In this document: piece by piece, positions 12,508 through 23,361 of the stretch | Numbering within the stretch: the stretch's first letter is position 1 | Layout of the letters: each line of letters begins with the position of its first letter | Assembly: GCA_030340625.1 (NCBI GenBank) | Contig: JAOPHQ010000896.1 | Span: forward strand, 89,875 to 153,874 | DNA: 64,000 nt | Reading direction: 5' to 3' | From: Merluccius polli | Taxonomy: Eukaryota; Chordata; Actinopteri; Gadiformes; Merlucciidae | The notes under the pieces: generated by a model | The model's input: the letters and a program-made list of their open reading frames with translations, nothing else | The model's database searches: none | What the model was told of the DNA's origin: nothing | Translations under genes and position numbers: made by a program

Positions 12508-12936
12508 GAACGGGAGGAACTAAACTAAACTAAACTCCCGGTAAAGTTTTGCCGGTCCAATCAGCGAACAGGAGGCGCGGCCTGAGAACAGTGACGTAGA
12601 GGTCGTGCGCGAATTTCAGTTATTGAGCGTAAGTACGGAGGCGGGCGGAGGCTAATGCTAATGCTCACTGCATCTGCCGTTTGTATACTGCGCGCAACGT
12701 GGTTTCTGGCGCATGAAATACGTCACGACCAAACGTTAGCAATTGGTTATGGCAGATTCGGAGTGGCACTGGGCAGAGCCAATAGTTTTAAACTTCAACA
12801 GAGCACCCGCCTTCAGTTAGTTAACAATTGTCAATGGTGAGTGGCCAGACTCTCTGTACAAATGAAATGTAGTACGAGAGGCTGGTGACCAGGCTAGAAC
12901 ACCCCCCCCGGACGAAAAAAAAAAAAATCTTCTCCC

Positions 12937-13000
12937 ACCCGGGATTTGAACTCGGGCCGCCCGCATGGCATGCAGTGACACTACCGCTGCACCACCGTTA
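12937..13000 (-). pseudogene. tRNA-like segment (tRNA-Gly-like)
   Basis: Read on the minus strand, GGTGGTGCAGCGGTAGTG resembles a D-arm with A box, GCATGCCATGC an anticodon arm, and GAGTTCAAATCCCGGG a T-arm with B box. The layout recalls tRNA-Gly(GCC). The acceptor stem is not convincing. It is followed by a T-run on the minus strand that could act as a polymerase III stop. It is probably a tRNA pseudogene or SINE head inside the hAT. Confidence 0.5.
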
Positions 13001-15182
13001 TCATGTGACCATTTGCCGCAAACAAGCAAACTTGTTAAGTGCACATCGCATCAATAGAATGAGATCGGTAATAATACAATCCACCATCCCCGTGCCTTTT
13101 ATTTACAACTTGACTACTGTCCAGCAAGTTGACGTGACAATGAGGGCGCCCCAGCGCCCACTCCACTAACCTGACATGGAAATGAGCGGTAGTATAGAAA
13201 ACTGGCGAGTTTTGTTTTTAGTTTAGTTTTTAGTTTTTTTTTTAGGGCGCGCTCGTGCGCCCTCACATAGATTGCGCCCTGGGCGGTCGCCCACTTTGCC
13301 CATCGGTAAAACCGGCCCTGGGTGCGTGGTTTTCAGCGAATCAACGATCAGAGAATACTGCCGTGATCACTTGTAGGTAGGCAGATGTTACAGCTGCTAG
13401 TCTGCTCCCGCAGAAAATGAACGGGAGGATTTTTTATTTTGGCGTGACATTTCTTGCCTGTGCGTGACAGCGTGAGATTGATGGTGAAAGCGTGACAACT
13501 GTTGGCAACCCTGCAAAGCAGCTGGAAACACGTCTAAAAACACTTGAAATAGAATGTAGCCTAGGCCTATATTTATATTTTTACTACATCAATCTCCCTA
13601 TAATATGAACAAAATATGATCAGGTTATACTTTCTCTCTTGAAAACGGGCAAAACGCTAAAATGAATTTAAAAAAATACAAACGTTCGGAAAATGCAATA
13701 CACTGAAGTGTGCGGCGCCATGTTGTTTTCCGCCATGTTTTTTGTAGTTCTAAAATGTTTAGTTAAAGTTTTCCCTATTATGTGAAAATGTTTCAAGGAA
13801 CTTCGCAAGTGTATTATATGTTTTAGGGACTGGGGAGCACATTTATTTGGTCAGATTTCATTTTTACTATTGTTAATTGGGTGAAATCTGGTTTTGACCC
13901 TACCCAGTAGCGCCCCCTGATGGTTTGGCAAAGGCCACAAAGGCCATGATAGAAGAAGTCAACAGCTTTCCAAAAATGTTTTCCCCATGTTTGTATCACA
14001 TTGTGTTGCTTTTCTGTAAGCCTTTAAAAGCGCCTTAGGTTCAAGGTTCAAAGGGCATTACTGAGGAGCAGGAACCCAGAATGTCCACAGTGGCATATCT
14101 GTACTCTGCAGATCAAGACCTTTCCAACGATGTCTTCATTGTCATCCTACGACAAAGTTTCATTTTTATCTTGCTCACTGCCAAGGAACGTTGATGTGTA
14201 CTTTCTCACAGCATAGAGCCAAGATGGATAAAATCACTAAAACATATTTTAAGGGATAGCCTATTTAGTGGCAAAATGTGTTCAACATATTGATGGTGAC
14301 CTTATCCTTAGTCATGCTTTTCAATTTGGAGCAGTTTAGACCCCATTTACCCCTTAAACTACTTAATGTTTCATATAAATATTTCCATATTACTTAATAT
14401 GACCATTTATAGCCATTGTGATATTTTATCAATCTTTTATTGAGAGTTTCCTGAGCTTTTCTTTTATCTGCTGGTTTCACAGCCTCACAGTAAAAGACAG
14501 AAACAGCCTGAACAGTATTGTTAAAAATCTGTTCTAACATCACCGGAGTGAAACACAGGGACTTGAATTTAAGTGAATTTTCTCTGTTGCCATCAGAGCG
14601 TTGTTATGTTTTACCTGCTTGTAAAGCTAACCGCTATTTCAAATCGTTCATCCCCTCTTCAATTTGACTACTACCTACATTCTCTGCATTGAGTAGTCAA
14701 ATCATTGTTATTGTTGGTGAATGTTTTTTTATATTATGATGTTTATCAAGTTTATCAACATTATTTATTTATAGATTCAGATTTTGTTTATATTGCATTT
14801 ATTTTTTTATTTGAGAGGTGACTAGCCTTTATTTATATAGCATTTAAATTAATTAATTGTACAAGTACAGAGACAACAAAATGCAGTTTAGCATACTTGT
14901 ACTCTGAGCAATGACAATAAAGTTGAATCTAATCTAATAAGTAACCGATTAGGTAGCCTTAATCAAATAAATAAGTTGAAATTTGTAAATTAATTAGTGT
15001 AAATTAATAATGACATGCCTACATGAATCACAGCACTCTATAATAATTCCAGTGTTTGCTACCATTTGCAATTTATTCACAATCAGTTGTGGGAAAGTGG
15101 CAGAAATATGACTGTATGACTGAGAGCTATGAATTATGTTAATTATTTAGGCTATTTGTTTATTTATTTTGTTTTGCTCTTC

Positions 15183-15530
15183 TTAAATTGACTCCTGCAG
15201 CCATTGCAACGAACACACTTCAAAACGCGCAACTTTTACCTTGCTTTACTTTGAAGGCGAGCTGTCTCTGTTTCCGGCTCTTGACTTCCTTGTTCAATTT
15301 TCATTGTACAACTTGGATAATGGAACAGGCGCGCTGAATTGCATTGCACGTCTCGGACAATGAAATTAGGCAATACCCCCTAAACTGGCCTTTTTCATTA
15401 TACAACGTGAACAACTGTAAATGAATTATACTTCGTACACGGACCCTAAACTGGCCTTTTTCATTATACAACGTGAACAACTGTACATGAATTATACTTC
15501 GTACACGGACCATCTATTCTTCTCGCTTGC
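15183..15530 (+). repeat. outer end of the right arm with a duplicated 60-bp block
   Basis: This sequence extends beyond the part shared with the left arm but matches 5450-5639. It ends in two direct copies of a 60-bp block (15386-15445 and 15452-15511), separated by CTAAAC. The block begins TGGCCTTTTTCATTATACAA and ends CGTACACGGACC. Confidence 0.8.
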
Positions 15531-15599
15531 ATTCTCTCAAAAAGCTTTCCCTCATATTTTGATGATAATATAATAGATAGTATTGATTCTAGATTCTAA

Positions 15600-16600
15600 T
15601 TCATCAAGCTCTTTGGAACAACTAATTTAGTCTTTTAGCATTACCTTTGAATCTTATGCACACATTATTTTATTTTATTTTAAACTAGGTAAACTATTCA
15701 ATTGTTCTAATAAGGCCAAATTCATGAGCTAGTCTCGCCCAACTGGAAGAGATGTAACTCTAGAGAAGATCTCACCCACAAGCCAATCAGGATGAGGCAC
15801 TTCTTTTCAATCCAATCATTGTCAAATGCACAACAAATCATTATTACACAGTGTTAACATCTTTCAACATCAATCACTTGTAAACAATCAATCATTAAAG
15901 GAATCAAAGAAAACATAACATATAAAACATAAAAACACATCACATTCAGATAAAACTTTCAGTCATGTTGACTCCTAGTATAGAAATTATGATCCACAGC
16001 TGGTAACAGGAAGCAATGTTCCTGTTGTTCATCCCGTGTTTGCGGTCCATTCCAATGTCCAGTTTTGAGTCCATTTAGGGCAGGAGCCTCAGATCAACTG
16101 TCCTTTCTCTGATGGACCTCCCTCTATTGTCCTGAGAGGAAGAAATTCCAGAACCAAACAGTATCTTTGCAGAAAAGTATCTGACACAACATAACCTAAT
16201 CAGTATGTGAACAGTTATTACAGTGTAATTATAGATCAGCTGTGTCCAAAATCCTGAATGAACCAAATGATCTTCTATCATTTTTAATTAATATTCCCAT
16301 AAGTTATTATTACCATTGATTAATATTGAAATGATCCCCCCTTGTACCTTATCATCTACTTTGTTCCCCTTAGGTGATCATTAGTACTGGTTCCTAGTTA
16401 AAGTTTGAAGGCTGATTCCCATTTATATAGACAATAGTAAATAATTGTTAATAAGTGAATTTCTGTGCACACTTAATATATCAAACAAATGTGTATACAT
16501 AGATGGTTCAAATAATAGGTGAATATTAGTGAATAAATGAATATTTATGGTCACACTGGTCCAACATAGTCATTGAACAGTCATTAGTAAGCTTGATTAC
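15600..16600 (-). mobile_element. 3' end / LTR-proximal part of retrovirus 1
   Basis: This non-coding stretch matches, as reverse complement, about 49240-50250. Shared landmarks are the AATTCATGAGCTAGTCTCGCC block, CAATCAGGATGAGGCAC and the ATGGACCTCCCTCTATTGTCC region. In both places it lies immediately 3' of an envelope-like tail, so I read it as the 3' region of the same retrovirus family. I could not fix the exact LTR edges or a TSD. Confidence 0.6.
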
Positions 16601-16603
16601 TTA

Positions 16604-18075
16604 AAATGGATACACTTCAAGTAAACTACCCTCGATTTCCATTTCCTCATTGTCATTATCCTGATTTTGATATAAACAATGATGCCACTGGAATGTCATA
16701 TATGACATAAGATGTTCATTGGCTCTATCCCCTTTTATAATAGGCGCTAGTCTTCTTGTTTGGTATCGATCAATACAGTTTTTGGTGACATTCCAAATGG
16801 TGTCACATAGATCCTCTTCTATCATGCCTACAGCATTATCTTCTACACTTCCTTCATCGTTTTGGAAACATTCTAATCCCTGCTCTACATTAAGCTCAAC
16901 CCCTTTAGGTACAGACAATTCTCCTATTCTATTGGACAATTCCATGTCCTTCTTTAGATTTACTGTATTCACTTGATCCCATATACATCAAACATTGACC
17001 TCAACATAAGGGCATTGACCATGCATCATCATTTGGGCTCACTGTTGTACTTTGCATTTGATTTCTTTCAAGTTGTTATCTTTCCTGTTCTTGTTTTTTA
17101 GTGTAACTCCTCAATCTCTTGTTCACAGATTCCCCAATTATATTCAATATTTATTATATACAATGTATCTTGATGACTTTTAGCACACATATAACGTTTT
17201 GTTTGTATCAGACTTCCAGTAAATACCACCCATGTATACCTATTGTTTGCTTATACAACCACTTTCTTGATTTTACCACAATTTGTTTTTCAATGCGTTC
17301 AAATCCATACTGTTTAAGTTTTCTTGTTATTGAGAAGTTATTATTATTTTCGATTTTGTCATCAATTTTGAGTTTAATCTATTTTATCAGTAACCGGATT
17401 TGGATCTATTTTGTCATATTGAAGGACTATACCATACGTTGGTCCTTGGTCACGCAAGAGACTTCTACATTTGGTTTTAAGTCTAGTATTATTTCTAACT
17501 CTACATGCGGAAACCTCTTTTTAATTCTAATTTATACGCACTACTACCCTGATCCTATTGATCTCGAGTCTACCGTTATACACCAGTACATTGGTTCTTG
17601 CCGAATGTCAATTGTACATTGAACTTGTCCCCAGGTAACTAAGTTATACTTTGGGTGTATTGCTACCTAGCATCTCGCTACCTATCATGACAGTAAGAAT
17701 AATTTGTTGTTCGTCTGCATAGTTAACACTTTGAATATATAATTGAATATATATTTGAACATATAAGATAACTTGATTTTCTGACCTTTTTCCCTTGCAT
17801 GTTTAACTATTCCGTATATCTCGGGGCTGGCCTTTCCTGCAACACGTTCATGCTTTCTCTAGTGTTACCACCTAATTCCTGGTTGGTCCAGGTCTGCTCT
17901 GTTGTGGTTTCACTCTTCCTCTGGATCCGTCCCTGGGTCTGTGGAATTTGCCAAAGCCCGCAGAGGATCAGTAGCAGGCTCACCAGCCTCGGCATCATCA
18001 TATGTCTGTTGTTCCTGGCCGGGTTAGGTCTGGTACTGGGGTGGTCGTTCAGTGCTGGGTACACCTGCACTCAGC
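16604..18075 (-). pseudogene. env: retrovirus 1 envelope gene, degenerate
   Basis: The start near 18000-18070 encodes a strong hydrophobic signal peptide (MMMPRLVSLLLILCGLWQ). The middle, 17.1-17.7 kb, has long minus-strand stretches open between stops, with fragments such as KNVICVLK and WLYK. The last frame (16604-16972) ends in an acidic tail DNDNEEMEIEG. The tail resembles the plus-strand frame at 49052-49237, which has an obvious membrane segment. Many stops and frameshifts are present. The role would have been receptor binding and fusion. The SU subdomains cannot be assigned with confidence. Confidence 0.6.
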
Positions 18076-18099
18076 TCCTCCTTGTGGTCCTCCCTCATC

Positions 18100-18990
18100 T
18101 TTGGTTGAGCATCTTTTCTGCAGTGGTTGAGGTGGTACCATGTGGGTTAGGGTTAGGGTTAGGGTTAGGGTTAGTATTGGTGACTTTGTATGGTCCTTCT
18201 CTCCTGGGCTCGTTCCACTTTCTCCTGAACCCCTCAGGTACAACTGGTCATCTGGCTCCACCCCCCTTGGTGGTTCTTCCTCCAGCTCTGGGACTCTGTC
18301 TTTCTCCTGTTAGAATATGAGCTTGTGTATGGAAGTTAGTTGTCTGATATACTTTTTCCAATTCTATTTCTAATTGTTCTAATGGGGGCCCCTTGTGGGG
18401 CCCTCGAAGTGTTGGTGAAAGCATGGGTCGCCCCGTAAGCATTTCATGCAGGATTAGATGCGTCATTCCGTTAGCTTGCATGCAATAACTCATTAGTGTT
18501 AGTGGTATTACATCTATCCAATTCAATTTACACTTCCAGAAATGTTAATTTTTGTCTTGAATGTCCCATTCACTCTTTCCACCATTCCTTGTGACTGAGA
18601 ATGGTAAACACCTAGCTGATCCATTGTCTGAGCTACTTTCTAATTGAATTCCAAACCTTGGCATGATTTTTCTAGTCAAAAACTTAATTACAGTAGTCAC
18701 ACTTTTATCTTTTAATGGGACTGTTTCTACCCATCTGTTAAATCTTTTAATGCGTACTAGCATGTACCTTTTACCATATACACTTTTGATCATATCAACA
18801 TAGTCCAAGACCTGATGTCTAAATGGTCCCTCAGGTATGGGAATGTGTCTCAGTGGAGTAGTGATTGTTTTTCTTACGTTGTTTTCTGCACATACTTCAC
18901 AATCATTGAGCTAATTAGCAATCATTGTTTGCAAGTATGGTGACCAAAAATCTTGTTTTCCAACATACCTTTTGACTCTACACTCATCAA
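18100..18990 (-). pseudogene. pol: retrovirus 1 integrase, degenerate
   Basis: Minus-strand frames show, in order: the end of a zinc-binding domain (CEVC), the catalytic core with its first Asp (LDYVDMI) and second Asp (SSDNGS), a helix with the expected charged residues, and a C-terminal GPY/F module (REGPYKVT). Several frameshifts separate these blocks. The telomere-like run at 18144-18174 lies immediately after the GPY/F motif. The frame then overlaps the envelope leader, as in gammaretrovirus-like genomes. The upstream pol is absent because retrovirus 2 abuts at about 18995. Confidence 0.8.
18144..18174 (+). repeat. interstitial telomere-like repeat (GGGTTA)5
   Basis: There are five perfect tandem copies plus one base. 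On the minus strand this reads CCCTAA and would be translated as alternating Asn-Pro within the integrase C-terminus. It replaces sequence expected between the GPY/F motif and the end of integrase. Confidence 0.9.
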
Positions 18991-19126
18991 GTGGGACATG
19001 CATACATAGGGGGTGAGGTGAGGCTAAGCAAAAGGGATTGGGGGAAGGAGGTGTTAGGTACAACAGCTTATAAGCAATACAGCGAAGTTGCCCCTCATGC
19101 CTTAGGGGAGCGGGACAACTTCTTTT

Positions 19127-21391
19127 TTAGTAGACGGTCAGGGTCATATCGCAATAGGATTCTTCGTCATCGTCTTTAAGGGGCTCGACCAGGAGTGAGC
19201 CCATCTGATGTTCATAGTCTCTGGGGGCGTTTTCTTTGGACAGGGCCGTGGCAATGAGTCTGACACAGAGGGTGCGGGCACAGGGGATGCAGCAACATCC
19301 ACAGGTGATAAGAATGGCCAGAAAACAGGCCAGGGATGTGAGGACGGCCATGACAAGGGCCTTCCACTTGCCGAACAGGCCTCGCATCCAGGCCTCGCAT
19401 CCAGGCCTCGAGTGGGTTGTCCAACTCAGAGGCTTCTTTCAGCTCCGTGGACAGGGCTCGGAGACCATTGAGTGCTTTGGTAACGGACCCATCCGGGGCC
19501 GTGTTGTTGGGGATGAACGTGCAGCACTGGTCACCGAACATAGCGCAGACACCTCCTTTCTCGGCCAGGAGCATGTCCAGGGCTACGCGGTTCTGGAACG
19601 CCATTAGGGAGGTGGCAGCGAGTTGGGTAGAGATGCCCTCCACGGCATCTCGGGTGAGGTTGGCTAGGCGTTGCACATTGTAGTGGATATAGTTAATACG
19701 ATCAACGTTTTTGTTTGGCGTAATAGGGAAGAGAGCTGATAGGATCTCGAATCCGGCCCCGATCTGGTCTGCTAATTTGTACTCGTTTGGAACGCCCCGT
19801 GGAATGCCTATGGCATCGATGTAGCAGGGAGAGTTTTGGAGGTCGAAACTGGCGGGGGTAGGCAGTGTCGCGTCGGGTGCGTTCAGGGGCCGTATTGTTA
19901 GTTTATTAGACGTTTGGACGAACACGGTCACAGGTACAGTTAGCCGTACGATAGTACAGGTCCCAGACCAGTGTCTGGGTAGGCGCAATCGCAGAATGTC
20001 AGTAGCGCATAGCCAATAAAGGTCCATTCGACCGAGAGTTAGTTGAGTCATATTCGGCCATCCAGTAACGTTATATGTGTGTTGACACCATGCCGCAGGG
20101 AAGATCCCCTACCGGTCGCGTACTCACTCGAGTGAAACACCAATAGGGGGCGGGTTGCGCTTTGAATGTGGGCGGAGTCGTTTTGTTCAGGCCGGGGGGA
20201 AATAAATTCCCGAGGAGAGTACAGTTCTTGGGGTGCGCTTCTATAAAGAGTCGTATCATGCAGTAGGTGCCACGGGGGTTGTCGGTTTTGTTGAGGTATA
20301 CAGGGATGGTATTAGAGCGGGACGAGCTGCTGCACAAGCGACGCAATCGGATAGGCCTTGTAGGCGGACGGTGCCAACTAGCCATGCTAGCCATTGATTA
20401 GTTTCAGAGAACCCAGTGGCTTGAGCGAATATGTCGTGGGTGGGTATATCATTAGTGGACTCTACGTTGAATATGGTTACGCCTTGTTCAGAGTATGTAA
20501 CTGCCGGGGTTGATGATTTCGATTCGGGTAGGATATTAACTCTAACGACGCTCATGGGGTCCCATGCTCCCCATCTACTAACTCCCACAGTTAGATATAA
20601 AACGTTCGGTGCGGAGGGACAGAGAGGATTATAATATTGGTGAGCGCCTACCGAGGTGAGAGTGAGGATCAAGTTCTTCCCTTCCATAGTTAATCCCCCG
20701 CCCTCTTGGAGTACTCTAGTACCGTCCCAGCGGTGCGCGAGGGTTGGTGAATGCTCTAGTCGCCCGGTTGCCGGTCCCCGCTATGCCTATCCCAGCCCCT
20801 TCGTCTCTGGTATCCCATAGAATATGCCCCGCATTCCTACACCCCGTGAGACTACAACCCCAGGAGGCGCCTTTTCGCCATTCGGGTCTCCCCCCTATCG
20901 GTCCGTCGCACACATACTTGTCGTCATGCTCCCATCTGGAGCCAGAGCGTTTCCATATGGTGTCAGTGAATAGGGTGTGTAGGGGGATAGAGTACATACG
21001 TTTGGTGCTGTTGATGTGGGTGAGCTGGACGCCATCAAACTGGCGGAGGCAGGGGTCGGAGTCGTTTCTTCGTGGGGCATGGGGGTCGTCGTAGGGGAGG
21101 ATGGTTCTGCGTCTGCGGGCAGGGGGGTTGTAGGCAATTGGGGGTTCACGGGTAGTACGTTGGGTGGCGTTGGTGTGGTTGGTACTGCCGTTGTCGAGGA
21201 TGTCCCATCCCCAAGACATAGGGATGCGGGGTGGTCGTCGGGATTGGATCAGGGTTGTCCGTGATGATTCTCAGGAGACCATACAGGAACAGCATGCCTG
21301 CTAACACACTTAGCAATGCTCCCACAAATAGTCTCTGGCTTACTTTGTGGCTCTTGATACACCGCCAGTTGGTCGGTGGATTCCCCATGCC
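19127..21391 (-). pseudogene. env: retrovirus 2 envelope gene (percomORF/gamma-like), several frameshifts
   Basis: The N-terminus near 21391 has a long leader with a hydrophobic segment (VGALLSVLAGMLFLYGLL) and overlaps the integrase end. SU frames follow at 20716-21219 and 20256-20687, with several N-glycosylation sites and a CVAC motif in the place of the SU CxxC. The TM subunit (19212-20051) keeps a heptad-rich segment, the QNRVALDMLL block and a CX6CC motif. A 13-bp tandem duplication at 19381-19406 shifts the frame just before the membrane anchor. The anchor (ALVMAVLTSLACFLAILI) and Cys-rich tail lie in another frame (19127-19387). The gene is an inactivated fish retroviral envelope. Confidence 0.85.
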
Positions 21392-22174
21392 CGATAGCAA
21401 GGAGATCCTTGTGAACTTGGTCGTCGGTACTTCTGGTGTGTGTCAGGTGGTGCCACTCTGCCCCGCCCTTGCCTAGTAGGGAGACAGAGAAGGGGGTAGC
21501 CAAAAGTACCTTGTAGGGGCCTTTCCATCTTGGTCCAAGTAACTTCCTCTTGTGGACCTTGACGTATAGGTAGTCACCAGGCAGGGTCAGGGGAGCTGGC
21601 TGGGTAACCTGAGGTGGTGGGGCGGTAACCTGAGTGAACAAAGCTCGGGAGGCAAGAGTTAGGGCCTGGACGTATTCTAACAGGACTTCGTCTAGGTGAT
21701 CTGACATGGGCCCTATAGGCAGAGTGTGAGGACCTGACATCGGTGATCAAGTCCTAGGGCGCGTTCTACCTCATCTAGCAGTCTGTTCGCGAAATGGCTA
21801 CCGTTGTCTGAGGCTATGGTCTTAGGGAAGCCCCATCTAGGAATAATGTCATTTTGCAGGTGTTTTACTACCGTTTGGGCGTCTTCGTGTTTTGGCGGGG
21901 AAAGCTTCTACCCACCTAGAGAATCGGTCTATTATGACTAACAGATAGCGATACCCTCTCACTTTGTTGTCTTAGCCCATGTCGGTATAGTTTATGCACA
22001 GTTCTTGGAATGGGAGTGGGGGAACGGGGAAGTGGCCTTGTGGTGACTTTTGGCTCTGTCGGGGGTTGTGGGCTTGGCAAGTCTGGCAGTTGTGGACGTG
22101 TTGTCGTACTATGGCTTCCATCTCAGGATGGAACCAGTCAGGTGAAATGGCTTCAATCGTCGTCCTAGACCTTG
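21250..22174 (-). pseudogene. pol: retrovirus 2 integrase, degenerate, cut by a DNA transposon
   Basis: Reading leftward on the minus strand: a zinc-binding CQTC, then a linker to the core (ELCINYTDMG), a core strand with YLLVIIDRFSRWVEAFPAK, and a C-terminal module (GDYLYVKVHKRKLLGPRWKGPYKV) in the frame 21249-21740. At least two frameshifts break the core. The pol upstream of integrase is missing at 22175, where the element with 6-bp duplications is inserted. What lies beyond its far end (25199 on) does not read as pol, so the two flanks may not be simply continuous. Confidence 0.82.
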
Positions 22175-22547
22175 TAACTACAGGGGTTAAAGCAAAAAAA
22201 AATCATCTGACTGAAAATGTATTTAGGTATCACTTTGGGTCATGGCCGCATACTGCCTCGATGGTAACACTTTACAATAAGGTACGCAAAACGCGGGTAG
22301 TTACTGAGGAACGAATGAGTAACAAATGATGAATGACCAGGGCCCTAACTGGGGCCCTAACAGGGCCCTAAGTGACAGTTACTCAGTAACTACTGAGGAA
22401 TTACTGGTAAACAGACTAGGGGACTACTGTATTCGTTACTGAGTAACTGTCACTTAGGGCCCAGTTAGGGTTCCTGTTAGGGCCCCGGTTAGGGCCCTGG
22501 TTGTTCATCATTTGTTACTCAGTAACGAATACAGTAGTCCCCTAGTC

Positions 22548-23255
22548 CAGTGGTTTTCAAAGTGGGGGCCGCGGCCCCCTGGGGGGCGCTAGGGGGGGCC
22601 TCAGAAAATTGGAGGGAAGATGAGAAAAAAAATGCAAAAAAAAAAAAAAAATGCAAAAAACAAATTAAATAAAAATAATAATAAAAAAATAAAATAAAAA
22701 ATAAAAAAATAAAAAATTTGTCCTGAACTGTACAACACGTAAACTGCCGTAATTGCCAGATTCTCAAGTTCAGCTGCAAGTTCGGCATGACGACGTCATA
22801 ATCTGTGTAGACCTGGCCGTTGTTATCAAGCTGCTCTGCTCCTCAAGCTAGCGTGTAGCTAGCTAGCGCAAAATGGACATGTTTTTGACAACAAATAGAC
22901 CGAAGGAGAAGACCAACAGCCCTGCCGTGGAGGACTCTGCTGCAAAAAAACCTAAGAACTCATGGCCAACTAAAAACCAAAAATATGAGGCAGCATACAT
23001 TAAGTATGGCTTTACAGCCATACAGAAAAATGGCCATGATTGCCCGAAATGCGTCCTCTGTCTGGAGACCCTCTCAAACGAGTGTTTAAAACCTTCGAAA
23101 CTTCAGCGTCACTTGATACAAAAACATCCGGCAGAGGCCGATAAAAAGATGTTTATTTTCATATTTTGTAGCATTGTCGGTGGGTTTGGGGGGTCCCCGG
23201 CCAGAAGCTAATGCTTTTTGGGGGGCCTTGGCATGGAAAAGTTTGGGAACCCCTG
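22548..23255 (+). mobile_element. hAT element (708 bp) with a residual BED-finger exon
   Basis: The ends are CAGTGGTTTTCAAAGTGGGG and GTTTGGGAACCCCTG, with the perfect 8-bp duplication CCCTAGTC at 22540-22547 and 23256-23263. The 3' catalytic part of the transposase is deleted. Only its first exon-like frame remains. Confidence 0.92.
22873..23160 (+). pseudogene. hAT transposase N-terminus (ZBED5-like BED finger)
   Basis: The frame begins MDMFLTTNRPK and encodes a BED-type zinc finger. It has an aromatic-rich start (YEAAYIKYGFTAI), then CPKCVLC with the Cys pair, and LQRHLIQKHP with the His pair. This is the DNA-binding N-terminus of transposases related to ZBED5/FAM200-type genes. Codons after about 23160 run into non-transposase sequence, so the protein is truncated and could not transpose. 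It might still bind its own ends. Confidence 0.85.
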
Positions 23256-23330
23256 CCCTAGTCTGTTTACCAGTAACTCCTCAGTAGTTACTGAGTAACT
23301 GTCACTTAGGGCCCCAGTTAGGGCCCCAGT

Positions 23331-23361
<31 letters not shown>

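Larger units (their letters stand above)
8523..12534 (+). mobile_element. 5'-truncated RTE/I-like LINE (endonuclease plus reverse transcriptase)
   Basis: The element lies between copies of the 12-bp duplication CTCCCGGTAAAG (8511-8522 and 12535-12546) and ends in a (TAAAC)n tail, as target-primed insertion predicts. It reads: the C-terminal half of an AP-like endonuclease (8523-9022), a linker, a reverse transcriptase and a C-terminal region with a GRPKKTW motif. It has no RNase H. It is interrupted by a minus-strand LINE at 9027-10456. Confidence 0.92.
8379..13320. mobile_element. hAT-type element carrying nested LINEs
   Basis: The left end begins CAGAGGCGGTCCTGGCTAG. The right end, read on the complement, begins CAGGGCCGGTTTTACCG. 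Both lead into a shared GCGCCCTGGGCG motif a little further in. The exact 8-bp duplication GGTGCGTG lies at 8371-8378 and 13321-13328. No transposase remains. The region 12547-13320 contains a tRNA-like segment and GGGCGCCCCAGCGCC motifs common in fish hAT derivatives. Confidence 0.88.
7955..13513. mobile_element. DNA transposon with CAGGGTTGCCAAC ends and 6-bp target duplications
   Basis: The ends are CAGGGTTGCCAAC and its exact complement. The duplication CAAAGC lies at 7949-7954 and 13514-13519, and the uninterrupted site ACAAACAAAGCAGCTG is preserved in the left arm. Between the ends and the nested hAT only short non-coding flanks remain, so the element looks non-autonomous (roughly 0.6 kb without its insertions). 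A 6-bp duplication is not typical of hAT (8 bp), so the superfamily is left open. Confidence 0.85.
7484..15182 (-). repeat. right arm of the large inverted repeat, interrupted by nested insertions
   Basis: Bases 7484-7954 and 13514-15182 are the reverse complement of 928-3603. The arm contains two long (TA)n tracts (about 7566-7621 and 7666-7705) where the left arm has only a short one, so these microsatellites have expanded in one arm only. All sequence from 7955 to 13513 is absent from the left arm and is inserted between copies of the 6-bp duplication CAAAGC. Confidence 0.85.
22265..23335. mobile_element. palindromic (foldback-type) element split by a hAT
   Basis: It starts near GGTAACACTTTACAATAAGG, a common fish repeat end. 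The block CAAATGATGAATGACCAGGGC (22325 onward) and the run of GGGCCCTAAC motifs recur inverted at 22440-22540, so the sequence can fold on itself. It resumes at 23264 after the hAT and ends near a (TA)n tract at 23333. There is no coding sequence of its own. Confidence 0.65.

Noticed and set aside
16719..16976. 85-codon plus-strand frame
   Set aside because: It is antisense to the retrovirus 1 envelope tail.
17119..17622. 167-codon hydrophobic plus-strand frame
   Set aside because: It is antisense to the decayed envelope of retrovirus 1. The hydrophobic look reflects AT-rich complement codons.
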